DNA from: Clostridiales bacterium Firm_14
GTDB lineage: Bacteria > Bacillota > Clostridia > Saccharofermentanales > Saccharofermentanaceae
NCBI GenBank assembly: GCA_001604135.1
Contig: LVAT01000015.1
Location: 1 to 64,000, forward strand
DNA length: 64,000 bases
Reading direction: 5' to 3'
Shown: positions 25,780 through 35,483 of the stretch, one piece after another
Numbering within the stretch: the stretch's first letter is position 1
How the letters are laid out: each line of letters starts with the position of its first letter
The notes under the pieces: generated by a model
Seen by the model: only the letters and a program-made list of their open reading frames with translations
Told to the model about the DNA's origin: nothing
The model's database searches: none
Made by a program: the position numbers and the translations under genes

Positions 25780-27339
25780 ATGGCAATTTGTCCTAATTGC
25801 GGAGCTCTCAATAATGACAGCTCGAAATTTTGTATCAGCTGCGGAGCTCCACTTCCGGTAGCTCAGCCCGCAGCACAGCCTGCAGCGCCGGCACAGCCCG
25901 CACCGCAGCAGAACGTTGAGATCCCCAATCCTCAGAACCAGTATTGGCAGCAGCCAGTTCAGGCACAGCCTGAGACTGCTCCGCAGCCTGAGGCAATACC
26001 GATCGTTCCGGCTCAGCCTGTTTATGCACAGCCGATCACACAGCCTGTTCAGAATAAGTCTAACAGACCTAAGTCCAACGGTTGGTGCACTGCAGGTCTC
26101 GTATTATCGATTGTCGCCTGGTGTACAGTAGGCCTTACGAGCATTCCCGGTTTCCTGTGCTCTCTCATAGGACTCATCGTTGTTTCCAAGAAGGGAGAAC
26201 CCGGCAAGGGCAAGGCTGTTGCAGGTCTGATCATTTCCGGACTCCTTATTCTCGGCTTTGCAATATCACTGCCTTCCATCTGGCCTGATGTTCAGAGATC
26301 TCTGGAAAACGGTGATGTCAGTAATCCCATGGAGCTCCTCGATACTTTAGATGAGGCTTCTGACAAGCAGACGGATCTTTCCGACAAGTATGTAAAGAAG
26401 ATCATTAAGAACAACTGGGTCGCAATGGAAGACGGATCCTATCTTGAATTCGGAAAGAAGCAGACCTTTAAGTATTACAAGAGCTATCAGGATACTTCAG
26501 ACAATTATTTCACAGGAAAATACAGAATGTTTTCCGGTGAAAAAGCCGTTACCACACTGACTAAGTATTACGAGGAATACGGCATAACCAAAAGTGAAAT
26601 AAAGAGCCTGATAAGCAATAACACGGCATTTAAAGAGGAGAACTTTGTCCTCATTGTTCTCGAGAATGACGGACAGTGGATGGATGGAGAGAACGTAAAG
26701 GATGAAGCGTGGGATTCCGTTTATTACGGTTTCCTTGTAAACAGTCCTGATACGAGCCTGCTCCTGATCAACGCTGTTACGGATACCCGTTTCTCATTCG
26801 TAACCGCTGATGATTACGACAAGATCAGCGCTGTTGCCACAACGACAACTACTGAGACTTTTGAAACAACAGAAGCAACTACTGAAGCAACGACCACGGC
26901 TGATCCCTCTTATGAGACAATGGGTGACAGCGTTACGGGTACTATTACTCTGACACAGGGCAAGTGGGACATCTGGACTGATCGTGATCTTTCCGGTACT
27001 AACTTCGAAGTTGTCTATGGCAGGATAAACCGTAATACGCAGACGATCATCAATCTTTGTGTTTACAAGAATACGTTTGATAATGCCTCTATTAAGAACT
27101 TTGCCGATGCTATTAAGGCTAATATGGAGTCCGGCGATTACTCCGACGTTAAGGTAACGACAACTACGCTCAGCGGGTACGGAGCATATGAAGTTTCAGG
27201 AAAGCATTCATCCGGAATGTATGTCAATCTCTGGCTTTTCCTGGACAATAACAATAAGTTCCATTACATTACGGTCGAGTATTATGATTCTGATAAAGCT
27301 TCCTATGATATGGTAAAGAGCACATACAAATTCAACTAA
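25780..27339 (+). CDS. Zinc-ribbon, DUF4190 membrane protein with extracellular domain
   Basis: 519 residues. An N-terminal zinc ribbon has CPNC (4-7) and CISC (18-21). A Pro/Gln/Ala-rich linker follows (about 27-105). A DUF4190 block with two helices (about 107-175; WCTAGLVLSIVAWCTVG and KGKAVAGLIISGLL) comes next. A first outside domain (about 200-350), a Thr/Glu linker (about 355-385) and a final domain that may bind a ligand complete it. The layout suggests a cytoplasmic metal ribbon linked to an outside sensor, but the function is unknown. AAGGAG precedes ATG, and a strong terminator ends it. Confidence 0.8.
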   Translation: MAICPNCGALNNDSSKFCISCGAPLPVAQPAAQPAAPAQPAPQQNVEIPNPQNQYWQQPVQAQPETAPQPEAIPIVPAQPVYAQPITQPVQNKSNRPKSNGWCTAGLVLSIVAWCTVGLTSIPGFLCSLIGLIVVSKKGEPGKGKAVAGLIISGLLILGFAISLPSIWPDVQRSLENGDVSNPMELLDTLDEASDKQTDLSDKYVKKIIKNNWVAMEDGSYLEFGKKQTFKYYKSYQDTSDNYFTGKYRMFSGEKAVTTLTKYYEEYGITKSEIKSLISNNTAFKEENFVLIVLENDGQWMDGENVKDEAWDSVYYGFLVNSPDTSLLLINAVTDTRFSFVTADDYDKISAVATTTTTETFETTEATTEATTTADPSYETMGDSVTGTITLTQGKWDIWTDRDLSGTNFEVVYGRINRNTQTIINLCVYKNTFDNASIKNFADAIKANMESGDYSDVKVTTTTLSGYGAYEVSGKHSSGMYVNLWLFLDNNNKFHYITVEYYDSDKASYDMVKSTYKFN

Positions 27340-27365
27340 CCAAAGACTGAATTTTTAGTTAATCA

Positions 27366-27401
27366 CACCCCCGGCGGCGAATAGCACCGGGGGTGTTTTT
27401 T
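27366..27401 (+). terminator. Strong intrinsic terminator
   Basis: A 9-bp GC-rich stem (27366-27374 with 27387-27395) is followed by six T residues. Confidence 0.93.
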
Positions 27402-27480
27402 GCTTATAATCACTGTAAGTACGTCATTTGAGGATCGTACTTATTTGGGGAAGAATACAATTGAATAGGAGTAGAAGACT

Positions 27481-30030
27481 ATGATTACGGCAAAGAAGAT
27501 TCTTGCCGCTATTATGGCGGCTATCCTTTTGGTTTCAACCCTGATGATTACCGGTTGCAAGAAAAAGGGTAACGAAGAAAAGATCTCAGAAGATGAAGCT
27601 TGGTATTCAGTTAAGAAGGTGCAAGTCGGGGAGCAGTTCTTACTGGAGAAAGACATTGACAGTTATGTGGTCCAGTTTATCGGTGCGACAGATGACCGGG
27701 CTGTATATTTGATTGAACTGCACAAGACTATCCCTATGTGGGAAGCGTCTAACACGTACGATTATTCTGACCTGAATCAGTCTTATCTGGAAATTTACGG
27801 GAAAGAAGGAAGTCTCGAAAGAACGATCAATATTACCCAGAAGATCGAGACTTCTGACATGTTCAAATTAGATCCTGATGATTATCCCAAGATAGTTGAA
27901 AGACTCAGAAAAGAAGAAGAAGAAAAGAATGGTTCCGCAACAGAAAAAACGGACAAGGAACTTTTTAAGGAGAGCGGAATAAGCGTTTCCTGGTGCATTA
28001 TGGGAGATTATACCGTCAGTGACGGTTTTATCTCACTTTCAGTTTCAGCGTTATATCCTTCTAACGCAGGCGGCATTGACAGCCGCATCGTTGATGTTGT
28101 TTTTGATGCCGGCAGCGGTGAGATCACCCGGCACAAAGAGCGGAAAGAAAAAGATGCGACGCTTACTGAGAAAAGATTCGTATTCGACGATTATGAAATA
28201 ACATATGTAGAGAAAGACAGGACCGGCGGCGCAAAGCACTATTTTGATGTTAAGACAACTGACGGATGGTCCGCGACTTTTGTAAGTGACGGCTTTTTTG
28301 CCGGTGCTGATGATGCGAAGATCGTAGACTCAATGATCTATTTGGGCGGAGGAAAAGTCTTGTTTGTCAGAGGCAATCCCGCATTCGGCAAAATGATGTT
28401 CTATGAAATGAATCTTAAAACAGGCAATCTGATCGAGTCTGCAAAAGATTATTCCTGGATACAGTATGAACTTGATAAAACTAAATATGTTGACGGTATC
28501 GGTTATGTGATATGTGATGAGGAAGGACTCAAAAAGATAGACTTTGTGAATAAGTCAAAAGTCGGGGTGTTCTCATTCGATTCATGCAATATTAACCGCA
28601 GTGAAGCTTTGAACATGAAGCTGCTGGCAATGACAGATGAATGCGTGTTTTTGTCGGCTTTGACCACAGATGCCCTTGATACTATCTCTTCGCCGAATGA
28701 AGGCGGAGAAAACCTTTATATCCTGACAAAAGAAAAGGAAAATCCCCATGCGGGAAAAACAGTTCTTCATGCAACGGCAATGAGTTTCTATTCTTATTCC
28801 ATGTGTGAAGCCGTGACGGCATTTAATGAAAGCAATGCCGATTACTACATTAAACTTGATAATGACTATTCCGTTCTCAAAAAAGTAAACAGCGGTGAGA
28901 TCAGTTTCTTTGATGATGATTATGAAGAGAAATACTACAAGTTATCATCAGAGCTTTCTTATCAGCTGGCAATAGATCTGATGAACGGCGACGGCCCGGA
29001 TATTGTATTGGACGGAGCGGGTATCGTTCATCTTAACAACAGTAATTACCTGATGGATCTGAAGAAGGAGATAAAGACTGACGGTCTTTTCGAGAACATG
29101 ATCAAAGCCAGTGAATATGACGGAAAACTGTATCAGGTTCCGCTCGGAGTTACATTGACCGGTATTCTGGTTTCGAAAAAGGATGTTGCAGAAGATCAGT
29201 ACGGTTTTACCTTTGACCAATATAAGGAGTTAGTCGCAGGACCTTGTAATGGTGCCGATCCGATAAGCATATATGCTGACCAGACAGAATACTTTGTCAG
29301 ATGCCTGAATAATATGAAGGATTCGTATATGGAAAACGGAAAGGTCAATTTCGATACGCAGGCTTTCCGTACTTTCGCGGAATATACCAAGGATAATGTA
29401 TCGCCAAAGAAAATTCCCGGATCTGATGAATTGTTTTTGCAGGCAGTAGAGAACAGCAAGAGAACTGTCAGATATGAAGTCGGATTGACCATGCCTACGC
29501 TTGTAACTTATCTGCCTGACAGCATAACTGAGATCAAAGTGCTGGGCCTTCCGTCTTATGACGGCAGGGGTCCTTCCATGACCGTCAGCTCATCGGTCGC
29601 CATATCCGCCACCACAAAAGAGAAAAAAGCTTGTCTGGAATTTGTAAAAGTCCTTCTCTCAGAAGAGATGCAAAAATCTTTTGGCTTGTATGAGGAGATA
29701 ACGCCGGTAAGGGAGACCGCTTACGAAGCTACTGCGCTGGAAGCGATCGGGAAATACAACTCTGTTTATAAAAGATACAAGAGCCAGTATACAAGAGACA
29801 TGCTTTTGGAAATGAGATATCCGTTCTGCGAGGTTGATAAAAAAGCTGTCAGTGATTACGAACAGATGCTTCGTTCCTGTTCTGTCATTGGCGAAGAAGA
29901 TGCTGCGATCACAATAATAGTTAAAGAAGAGATGCCGGCATATTTCACCGGTCAGAAGTCATTAGAAGATGTCATAAAGATAATCAATGACCGGGCCCGG
30001 ACGTATGTGAACGAACGTGAAGGAAAATAA
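27481..30030 (+). CDS. Giant lipoprotein with solute-binding-like C-terminus (copy 1)
   Basis: 849 residues. Signal peptide and lipobox LMITGC place the Cys near residue 24. Residues about 35-420 look beta-rich, with repeated strand-turn blocks that could be a propeller. From about 430 the protein resembles family 1 sugar-binding proteins of ABC systems: a first strand ending YYIKLDNDYS, GDGPDIVLDGAG (about 501-512), LYQVPLGV (about 544-551) and SVAISATTKEKKACLEFVK (about 701-719). No permease or ATPase gene is near. It is paralogous to the next gene throughout. It may be a surface sensor or a binding protein serving a distant permease. Confidence 0.8.
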   Translation: MITAKKILAAIMAAILLVSTLMITGCKKKGNEEKISEDEAWYSVKKVQVGEQFLLEKDIDSYVVQFIGATDDRAVYLIELHKTIPMWEASNTYDYSDLNQSYLEIYGKEGSLERTINITQKIETSDMFKLDPDDYPKIVERLRKEEEEKNGSATEKTDKELFKESGISVSWCIMGDYTVSDGFISLSVSALYPSNAGGIDSRIVDVVFDAGSGEITRHKERKEKDATLTEKRFVFDDYEITYVEKDRTGGAKHYFDVKTTDGWSATFVSDGFFAGADDAKIVDSMIYLGGGKVLFVRGNPAFGKMMFYEMNLKTGNLIESAKDYSWIQYELDKTKYVDGIGYVICDEEGLKKIDFVNKSKVGVFSFDSCNINRSEALNMKLLAMTDECVFLSALTTDALDTISSPNEGGENLYILTKEKENPHAGKTVLHATAMSFYSYSMCEAVTAFNESNADYYIKLDNDYSVLKKVNSGEISFFDDDYEEKYYKLSSELSYQLAIDLMNGDGPDIVLDGAGIVHLNNSNYLMDLKKEIKTDGLFENMIKASEYDGKLYQVPLGVTLTGILVSKKDVAEDQYGFTFDQYKELVAGPCNGADPISIYADQTEYFVRCLNNMKDSYMENGKVNFDTQAFRTFAEYTKDNVSPKKIPGSDELFLQAVENSKRTVRYEVGLTMPTLVTYLPDSITEIKVLGLPSYDGRGPSMTVSSSVAISATTKEKKACLEFVKVLLSEEMQKSFGLYEEITPVRETAYEATALEAIGKYNSVYKRYKSQYTRDMLLEMRYPFCEVDKKAVSDYEQMLRSCSVIGEEDAAITIIVKEEMPAYFTGQKSLEDVIKIINDRARTYVNEREGK

Positions 30031-30040
30031 GTAGAGAATG

Positions 30041-30070
30041 CCCCCTGTTTTTTTAGAATTCAGGGGGTTT
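30041..30070 (+). terminator. Probable terminator between the paralogous lipoproteins
   Basis: A perfect 7-bp stem (30041-30047 with 30061-30067) is followed by a short TTT only. The loop is T-rich, so it might work better on the other strand. Confidence 0.5.
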
Positions 30071-30088
30071 CCTATTGTCAAATCGTTT

Positions 30089-30097
30089 TGATATAAT
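30089..30097 (+). promoter_or_regulatory. Extended -10 promoter of the second lipoprotein
   Basis: TGA precedes TATAAT (30092-30097). A TTGTCA at 30075 is too close to be its -35. The leader is about 60 bases with AGGAG near the start codon. Confidence 0.5.
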
Positions 30098-30161
30098 TCG
30101 GCTATCGGTACGGTGAAATGGGCGCCGTGCTTATGGGGAATAACAACGATAGGAGTTAATC

Positions 30162-32681
30162 ATGAGAAAGAGAAGAATGATCTCCGCTGCATTGGCAGCG
30201 GTTGTATGCGTTTCCACGGTAATGGCGGCGGGCTGCGGCAAACAAAAAAAGAACAACAAAACGATTTCCGCCAAAGACCCCTGGTATTCGCTGAAGCAGG
30301 TAAATATCGGCGAGAAGTATTCAGAAGCTCCTGATATTGATATGTCGCATTCAGAGTTTGTAGGGTATTCAAATGACAATCTGATCTTCTTTGTCAACGC
30401 GACACGTATGATGCCGAAAAATATACCTGAAGGAAAAGCCGTCGTTGATTACATTGAGTATTCACTTGAGATCCTGGATAGCAACGGCGATATCACTAAT
30501 CTGATAGACCTTAAAGATACAGTCATAAAATCAGGCATTGTAACTATACCTGATGAAGAGATGGAAAAGTTCCGTGAAGGGTGGGAAAGGGCGTATCCGA
30601 AATATAAGGATAAGTTTGTTGAGCCGACTATAGAATGGGCTATTACGAACAGGTTTGATATTACGGACAAGAATATAACTGTTACTGTGGAATCTTATTA
30701 CCCGGACTATGATTACAAGGGCATGGAGGCCAGAATATACAAATTTGTTTTCGACCTGACAAGCGGTGAACTGGTCTCCGTTAAGAAAAAGGAAGCCGCA
30801 GAATATTTTGAATCAGATGATTATACTTCTTATGTCGCGAAAGAATTTAACTTTGAAGGATATAACGTTAAAACTTTCTGGTCGTATGCAGAAGATGGAG
30901 AAACCCTTGCATTAAAAGTTACTACACCCGACGGTAATGTAACCTCATATCCCATGTCTGAGCTGATTCCTGATGCCAAAGTAACTTATGTGCCCGGAAT
31001 GCTCTATTTGGGAGAAGGCAAGGTCTTTTTTGAAGCGGGTACAGACGTTTACAGCGTCAAGAGATACTATGAGTTCGATCTTAACAACGGCTCGATCAAG
31101 CCGTACCTGCAGGATGTCTCTAACATAGAGTACGATCTTTATAATGCGGGTTATGTTGACGGCGTGGGAAACGTAGTACCGAATGCAGACGGCATTCAGA
31201 AGATCGACGTCAGGGAGAACAAGGAAACTGAAGTGTTATCTTTTGACTGCTGTAATATCAATCGCGCCATAGTCCAGAACCTTAATTTTTTGTCCATGAA
31301 TGATAAAAAGATATATATGTTCTCTGAGTCTGAACAGAGGGCAAGTTTTTATCCGTCAAGCGGCAAAGAACCGAGAAAACTGTATATCCTGTCAAAAGAA
31401 GACACCAATCCGAATGCCGGAAAAAAGGTGTTGAATCTGGCTTATGTGGATTATCTCTCGTATTCCGCAAATGAAGCCATTTGTGAGTTTAATGAGACAA
31501 ACAAAGATTACTTCATCCGGATCGACGACAGCTATTCGGTCGACACCAGGATCACTGAGAGCGGCATCAATTACAATGATCCGGATTTTGAGGCGAAAAA
31601 AGTAAAGCTTATGTCAGAAGCCACGTATCAGCTGTATGCTGATATTACTGTCGGCTCCGGTCCTGACATAATCATGAATGCCGCTAAATACTCGAATCTG
31701 AACAGCGGTGAATGCTTCATCGATCTGAAGAACGAGATCAGCAGTGATGATCTTTTCGCTAATGTTCTTGCTGCATCAGAAACAGACGGTAAGATCTACC
31801 AGTTCCCTCTGGCGGTAAAAGCGATTGGAATAATAGCCAGAAAGAGTGATGTCGGAGCTGATCAGTATGGCTTTACATTCAAGCAATATAAGGAATTTGT
31901 GAAGGGACCTTGTAACGGTAAGGATCCGCTTGATACGACGCAACTGATATTCCTGGAGACCTGCATGCGCAGTGTTCAATCAGGAATGACGGATGGCAAG
32001 AACGCGAATTTTGATAATGAGGATTTTCGCGATCTCGCAGAATATACCGCGCAGAATATCATCGATCCTGCACCTAATAATGAAGTGATATGGGTTGAAC
32101 CTGTCGACAGTAAAAGCTTTGCTCCAACCTATAATGAGTTCTTCGGATTTCCTTATCTCATATATTGTTATGCGGATTACATTTCTGACTTAAGGGTATT
32201 AGGCGTTCCTACAAGGGAAGGAAAGGGACCGACACTCTCAGTCGACAGTTCTGTTGCAATCTCGGCTCATACCAAAGAGAAAGATGCCTGCATCACATTT
32301 GTAAACGTACTGCTCTCTGAAAATATCCAGTATGATTATGCCTACGGTGAAGGATATACACCTGTCCGTAAAACTGCATTTGAGAAATACGGGTATGATA
32401 CTGTTGATGAAGTAAATAAGACGTATGAGAGATATAAGGAGTTTTATGAGCCGGAAGAGCTGAAGGAATATGGTTATCCTATGCATACACTTGACCGGTC
32501 AGTCGTATCAGATTATGAGACCATGATCGGATACTGTGATTCGATATTGACTTCAGATTCGGCTCTCGACATGATCGTAAAGGAAGAGATACCGGTATAT
32601 TTTGCAGGTCAGAAATCATTGGACGAAGTTATTAAGATAATAAATGACCGTGCTAAAACTTATTTGAACGAGAGAGGTTAA
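30162..32681 (+). CDS. Giant lipoprotein with solute-binding-like C-terminus (copy 2)
   Basis: 839 residues, a paralogue of the preceding gene over its whole length. Lipobox MAAGC puts the Cys near residue 25. Shared landmarks include DPWYSLKQVNIGEKY near residue 40, FDCCNINRA near 366, YILSKEDTNPNAGKKVL, GSGPDIIMNAA and SVDSSVAISAHTKEKDAC near 690. The last block DEVIKIINDRAKTYLNER is almost the same in both copies. N-terminal halves differ more than C-terminal halves by eye. It has its own promoter, so the two copies may be expressed under different conditions. Ligand unknown. Confidence 0.8.
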   Translation: MRKRRMISAALAAVVCVSTVMAAGCGKQKKNNKTISAKDPWYSLKQVNIGEKYSEAPDIDMSHSEFVGYSNDNLIFFVNATRMMPKNIPEGKAVVDYIEYSLEILDSNGDITNLIDLKDTVIKSGIVTIPDEEMEKFREGWERAYPKYKDKFVEPTIEWAITNRFDITDKNITVTVESYYPDYDYKGMEARIYKFVFDLTSGELVSVKKKEAAEYFESDDYTSYVAKEFNFEGYNVKTFWSYAEDGETLALKVTTPDGNVTSYPMSELIPDAKVTYVPGMLYLGEGKVFFEAGTDVYSVKRYYEFDLNNGSIKPYLQDVSNIEYDLYNAGYVDGVGNVVPNADGIQKIDVRENKETEVLSFDCCNINRAIVQNLNFLSMNDKKIYMFSESEQRASFYPSSGKEPRKLYILSKEDTNPNAGKKVLNLAYVDYLSYSANEAICEFNETNKDYFIRIDDSYSVDTRITESGINYNDPDFEAKKVKLMSEATYQLYADITVGSGPDIIMNAAKYSNLNSGECFIDLKNEISSDDLFANVLAASETDGKIYQFPLAVKAIGIIARKSDVGADQYGFTFKQYKEFVKGPCNGKDPLDTTQLIFLETCMRSVQSGMTDGKNANFDNEDFRDLAEYTAQNIIDPAPNNEVIWVEPVDSKSFAPTYNEFFGFPYLIYCYADYISDLRVLGVPTREGKGPTLSVDSSVAISAHTKEKDACITFVNVLLSENIQYDYAYGEGYTPVRKTAFEKYGYDTVDEVNKTYERYKEFYEPEELKEYGYPMHTLDRSVVSDYETMIGYCDSILTSDSALDMIVKEEIPVYFAGQKSLDEVIKIINDRAKTYLNERG

Positions 32682-32704
32682 ATGCGTTCCTTGGCAAAAA
32701 ACTG

Positions 32705-33003
32705 TTGACTTTTTAGGCAACAAGTATTATTTTTGTCATAACAATCAAACCGTTGAAGCGGAGATAAAGATAGTAGCAGGCCATACAGAGAGCTTCCGTT
32801 GCTGAGAGTGAAGCTGGAACCGGATTATCAAATGGACCGCGGAGGGTGCATTAAATGTGCAACGTCCGACTCGCGTAAGTAGTCCGGGATATGTTGGTAT
32901 CCTTAGAGTGTGCGTCTCACAAACGCAAAGCCAGGGTGGCACCGCGGATTATGTTTAATTCGTCCCCGGCAGGAACACTTATATTCCTGCCGGGGATTTT
33001 TTA
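32705..33003 (+). promoter_or_regulatory. Tryptophan T-box riboswitch leader of the trp operon
   Basis: TTGACT at 32705-32710 starts a promoter (TATTAT at 32725, short spacer). The leader folds as a T-box. Stem I carries the AGAGAG and GAGAGTGAAGC elements, and a TGG specifier (32833-32835) followed by A. The 14-base T-box AGGGTGGCACCGCGG is at 32933-32947. The competing terminator is at 32963-33003. Uncharged tRNA-Trp pairing would stabilise the antiterminator and turn on the trp genes. Confidence 0.92.
32963..33003 (+). terminator. Regulated terminator of the T-box
   Basis: A perfect 13-bp stem (32963-32975 with 32984-32996) is followed by a T-run. The 5' arm contains the TCCCC that alternatively pairs with the T-box sequence. 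Confidence 0.93.
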
Positions 33004-33036
33004 TTTCCGGCAGAACCAACCGGAAGGAGAAAAAAC

Positions 33037-34062
33037 ATGATTAAGGCGGCAATCGAGAAGATCGTAAACAAGGAAGACCTCACATACGATGAGGCTTACG
33101 AGACAATGAATGAGATCATGGGCGGTATGTCCACATCCACCCAGAACGCGGCATTCCTCGCAGCATTGTCCACAAAGAGCGCAGGATTTGAGACTATCGA
33201 TGAGATCACAGGATGCGCTGCAGCAATGCGTGAACATGCTCTTAAGGTCGATAAGGGCGGCATGGAAGTCCTTGAGATCGTAGGAACAGGCGGAGACAGG
33301 GCAGGAAGCTTTAACATCTCCACAACATCAGCATTTGTTGCAGCATCTGCAGGCATCAAGATCGCTAAGCACGGCAACCGTGCAGCATCTTCCAAGTCAG
33401 GCACCGCTGACTGCCTTGAGGCTCTGGGCGCGAACATCAACTTAGACCCCGAGAAGTGTGTTGAGCTTCTCAAGGAAGTCGGCTTCTGCTTCTTTTTCGC
33501 GCAGAAGTATCACACATCAATGAAGTATGTAGGACCTATCCGTAAGGAGCTTGGATTCAGAACGGTATTCAATATCTTAGGACCTTTGACAAACCCTGCA
33601 ACACCGGATTTCTATCTCTTAGGAGTTTACGACCAGTATCTTGCAGAACCCATCGCTCATGTATTAAAGTCTCTGGGTGCAAAGCGCGCTCTGGTCGTAT
33701 ACGGTGAAGATAAGTTAGATGAGATCTCCGTATCTTCAGAAACATTCGTAGCTGAACTCAAGGGTGACGGAACGATCACGACATATGAGATCAAGCCTGA
33801 GGACTTCGGCTTCGCAAGAGGCACAAAGGAAGACATCGTCGGCGGTACACCGGCAGAGAACGCTGAAGTTACAAGAGGTATTCTCGAAGGCAAGATCACT
33901 GACGTAAGAAAGAGCGTTGTATGCATGAACGCAGGCGCTGCGATCTACGCGGCAGGCAAGGCTAAGACGATCGAAGAAGGTGTCGGCCAGGCTAAGCACC
34001 TCATCGAGAGCGGCGCCGCATTGGAAAAGCTCAACCAGTTCGTTGAAGCATCAAATAAGTAA
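33037..34062 (+). CDS. trpD: Anthranilate phosphoribosyltransferase
   Basis: 341 residues. It transfers phosphoribose from PRPP to anthranilate. The PRPP site is [20 protein letters not shown], read as [16 protein letters not shown] (about 85-100), with [21 protein letters not shown] (start near 114) binding anthranilate and magnesium. [15 protein letters not shown] and [17 protein letters not shown] (about 170-186) are family signatures. GGAAGGAG precedes ATG. It is the first gene after the T-box; trpE and trpG are not in front of it as they often are. Length is normal, with no fused glutaminase domain. Confidence 0.97.
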   Translation: MIKAAIEKIVNKEDLTYDEAYETMNEIMGGMSTSTQNAAFLAALSTKSAGFETIDEITGCAAAMREHALKVDKGGMEVLEIVGTGGDRAGSFNISTTSAFVAASAGIKIAKHGNRAASSKSGTADCLEALGANINLDPEKCVELLKEVGFCFFFAQKYHTSMKYVGPIRKELGFRTVFNILGPLTNPATPDFYLLGVYDQYLAEPIAHVLKSLGAKRALVVYGEDKLDEISVSSETFVAELKGDGTITTYEIKPEDFGFARGTKEDIVGGTPAENAEVTRGILEGKITDVRKSVVCMNAGAAIYAAGKAKTIEEGVGQAKHLIESGAALEKLNQFVEASNK

Positions 34063-34080
34063 TCTTCGGAAGGATAACCC

Positions 34081-34866
34081 ATGTCAGACATTCTCGAACA
34101 GATCGCTGAACATAACAGAACGATATATCTTGAAAGGAAACTTGATGTATCGCTCTCGAAAATGATGGATATGGCATATGCCGCATCCGGCACCGGGTTT
34201 GCATTCGAGAAGAAGCTGGCTGAAGACGGCATGAGCTTTATCTGCGAGTGCAAGAAGGCGTCGCCTTCCAAGGGCATCATCGCTCCTGATTTTCCATATC
34301 TTGATATCGCGAAAAGCTATGAGCAGGCAGGCGCTTCCTGTATCTCGGTCCTCACAGAACCCAAGTGGTTCATGGGCTCTCTTGATTATCTGGAAGAGAT
34401 AGCTTCGGAGGTTAAGATCCCGGTCCTCAGAAAGGACTTCACGATCGATGAATACATGATTTTCGAAGCCCGCGCGAGAAAAGCATCCGCAGTCCTCCTT
34501 ATCTGCTCGATACTTGATTCACAGACACTTGGCAAATACATAAGGCTTTGCGACGAACTTGAGCTTACGGCTCTTGTCGAAGCACACGATAAGAACGAAT
34601 GTGACATGGCATTGGGTGAAGGCGCAAGAGTTATCGGAGTTAATAACCGCAACCTGAGAGACTTCACGGTGGATCCCACAAACTGTTTAAGGCTCAGGGA
34701 TTATGTCGGAGACAAGGCTCTTTTCGTTGCCGAGAGCGGCGTAAAGTGCAGGGAAGATGTAGCGGAATTAGAGCGTTCCGGTGTCGATGCGGTCCTTATC
34801 GGTGAATCTATGATGAGAGCTGAAGACAAGACAGCGTTCTTAAATACTTTGAAAGGAATATCGTGA
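34081..34866 (+). CDS. trpC: Indole-3-glycerol phosphate synthase
   Basis: 261 residues, a TIM barrel. It converts CdRP to indole-3-glycerol phosphate. Signatures: FICECKKASPSKGIIAPDF (about 57-75) with the catalytic Lys, SVLTEPKWFMGSLDYL (about 93-108), PVLRKDFTIDEYMIFEAR (start about 117), VIGVNNRNLRDFTVD (about 184-198) and AESGVKCREDV (about 220-230). It is unfused to TrpF. Its TGA overlaps the ATG of trpF. Confidence 0.97.
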   Translation: MSDILEQIAEHNRTIYLERKLDVSLSKMMDMAYAASGTGFAFEKKLAEDGMSFICECKKASPSKGIIAPDFPYLDIAKSYEQAGASCISVLTEPKWFMGSLDYLEEIASEVKIPVLRKDFTIDEYMIFEARARKASAVLLICSILDSQTLGKYIRLCDELELTALVEAHDKNECDMALGEGARVIGVNNRNLRDFTVDPTNCLRLRDYVGDKALFVAESGVKCREDVAELERSGVDAVLIGESMMRAEDKTAFLNTLKGIS

Positions 34867-35483
34867 TGTTTGGTACCGGTATCAAGATCTGCGGCCTTAA
34901 AAGACTCGAAGACGTAATCGCCGTCAACAGGTTCGGTGCAGATTACGCAGGCTTTGTCTTCTATAAAAAATCGAAGCGTTACGTAGATTCCTACAAAGCC
35001 GGTGAGTTGATAGAACTCTTAAGGTCTGATATAAAGTCTGTTGGTGTTTTCTTAGATGAGCCGATCGACAGCGTTATCTCTACTGCAAGGATAAGCGGAG
35101 TCGAGATGATCCAGCTTCACGGTCACGAGTCTGATGAATACGTCGAGTACGTCAAAAGGACTTTGGGACGTCCCGTTATCAAGGCTTACAAGGCATCTGA
35201 AGAAGGTGCGCTCGGGAAGGCCGCTCTAAGCAATGCCGATTATGTCATGATCGACTCGGGTGCCGGAACGGGAAAGAAGTTCGACTGGAGCATCCTGAAG
35301 GACTTTAAAAGGGATTATTTCCTCGCAGGAGGCCTTGATCCCGAATCCGTGGAGGAAGCTATAAGATTACTGAATCCTTTCGCGGTCGATGTCAGTTCGG
35401 GCGTTGAGACAGACGGCATCAAAGATGTAGAAAAAATAGAAAAGTTTATAAAAGCAGTTAAGCGTGGAGGTAGATATGCCTGA
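34866..35483 (+). CDS. trpF: Phosphoribosylanthranilate isomerase
   Basis: 205 residues, a TIM barrel acting between TrpD and TrpC. I chose ATG 34866, overlapping the trpC stop as TGATG; a GTG one codon upstream is possible. [11 protein letters not shown] (about 7-17) has the catalytic Cys, [17 protein letters not shown] (about 24-40) follows the usual GFVF-x-x-S-x-R pattern with one substitution, and IQLHGHE (about 77-83), MIDSGAG and [11 protein letters not shown] (about 155-165) are present. The 3' end overlaps trpB by 8 bases. Confidence 0.96.
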   Translation: MFGTGIKICGLKRLEDVIAVNRFGADYAGFVFYKKSKRYVDSYKAGELIELLRSDIKSVGVFLDEPIDSVISTARISGVEMIQLHGHESDEYVEYVKRTLGRPVIKAYKASEEGALGKAALSNADYVMIDSGAGTGKKFDWSILKDFKRDYFLAGGLDPESVEEAIRLLNPFAVDVSSGVETDGIKDVEKIEKFIKAVKRGGRYA

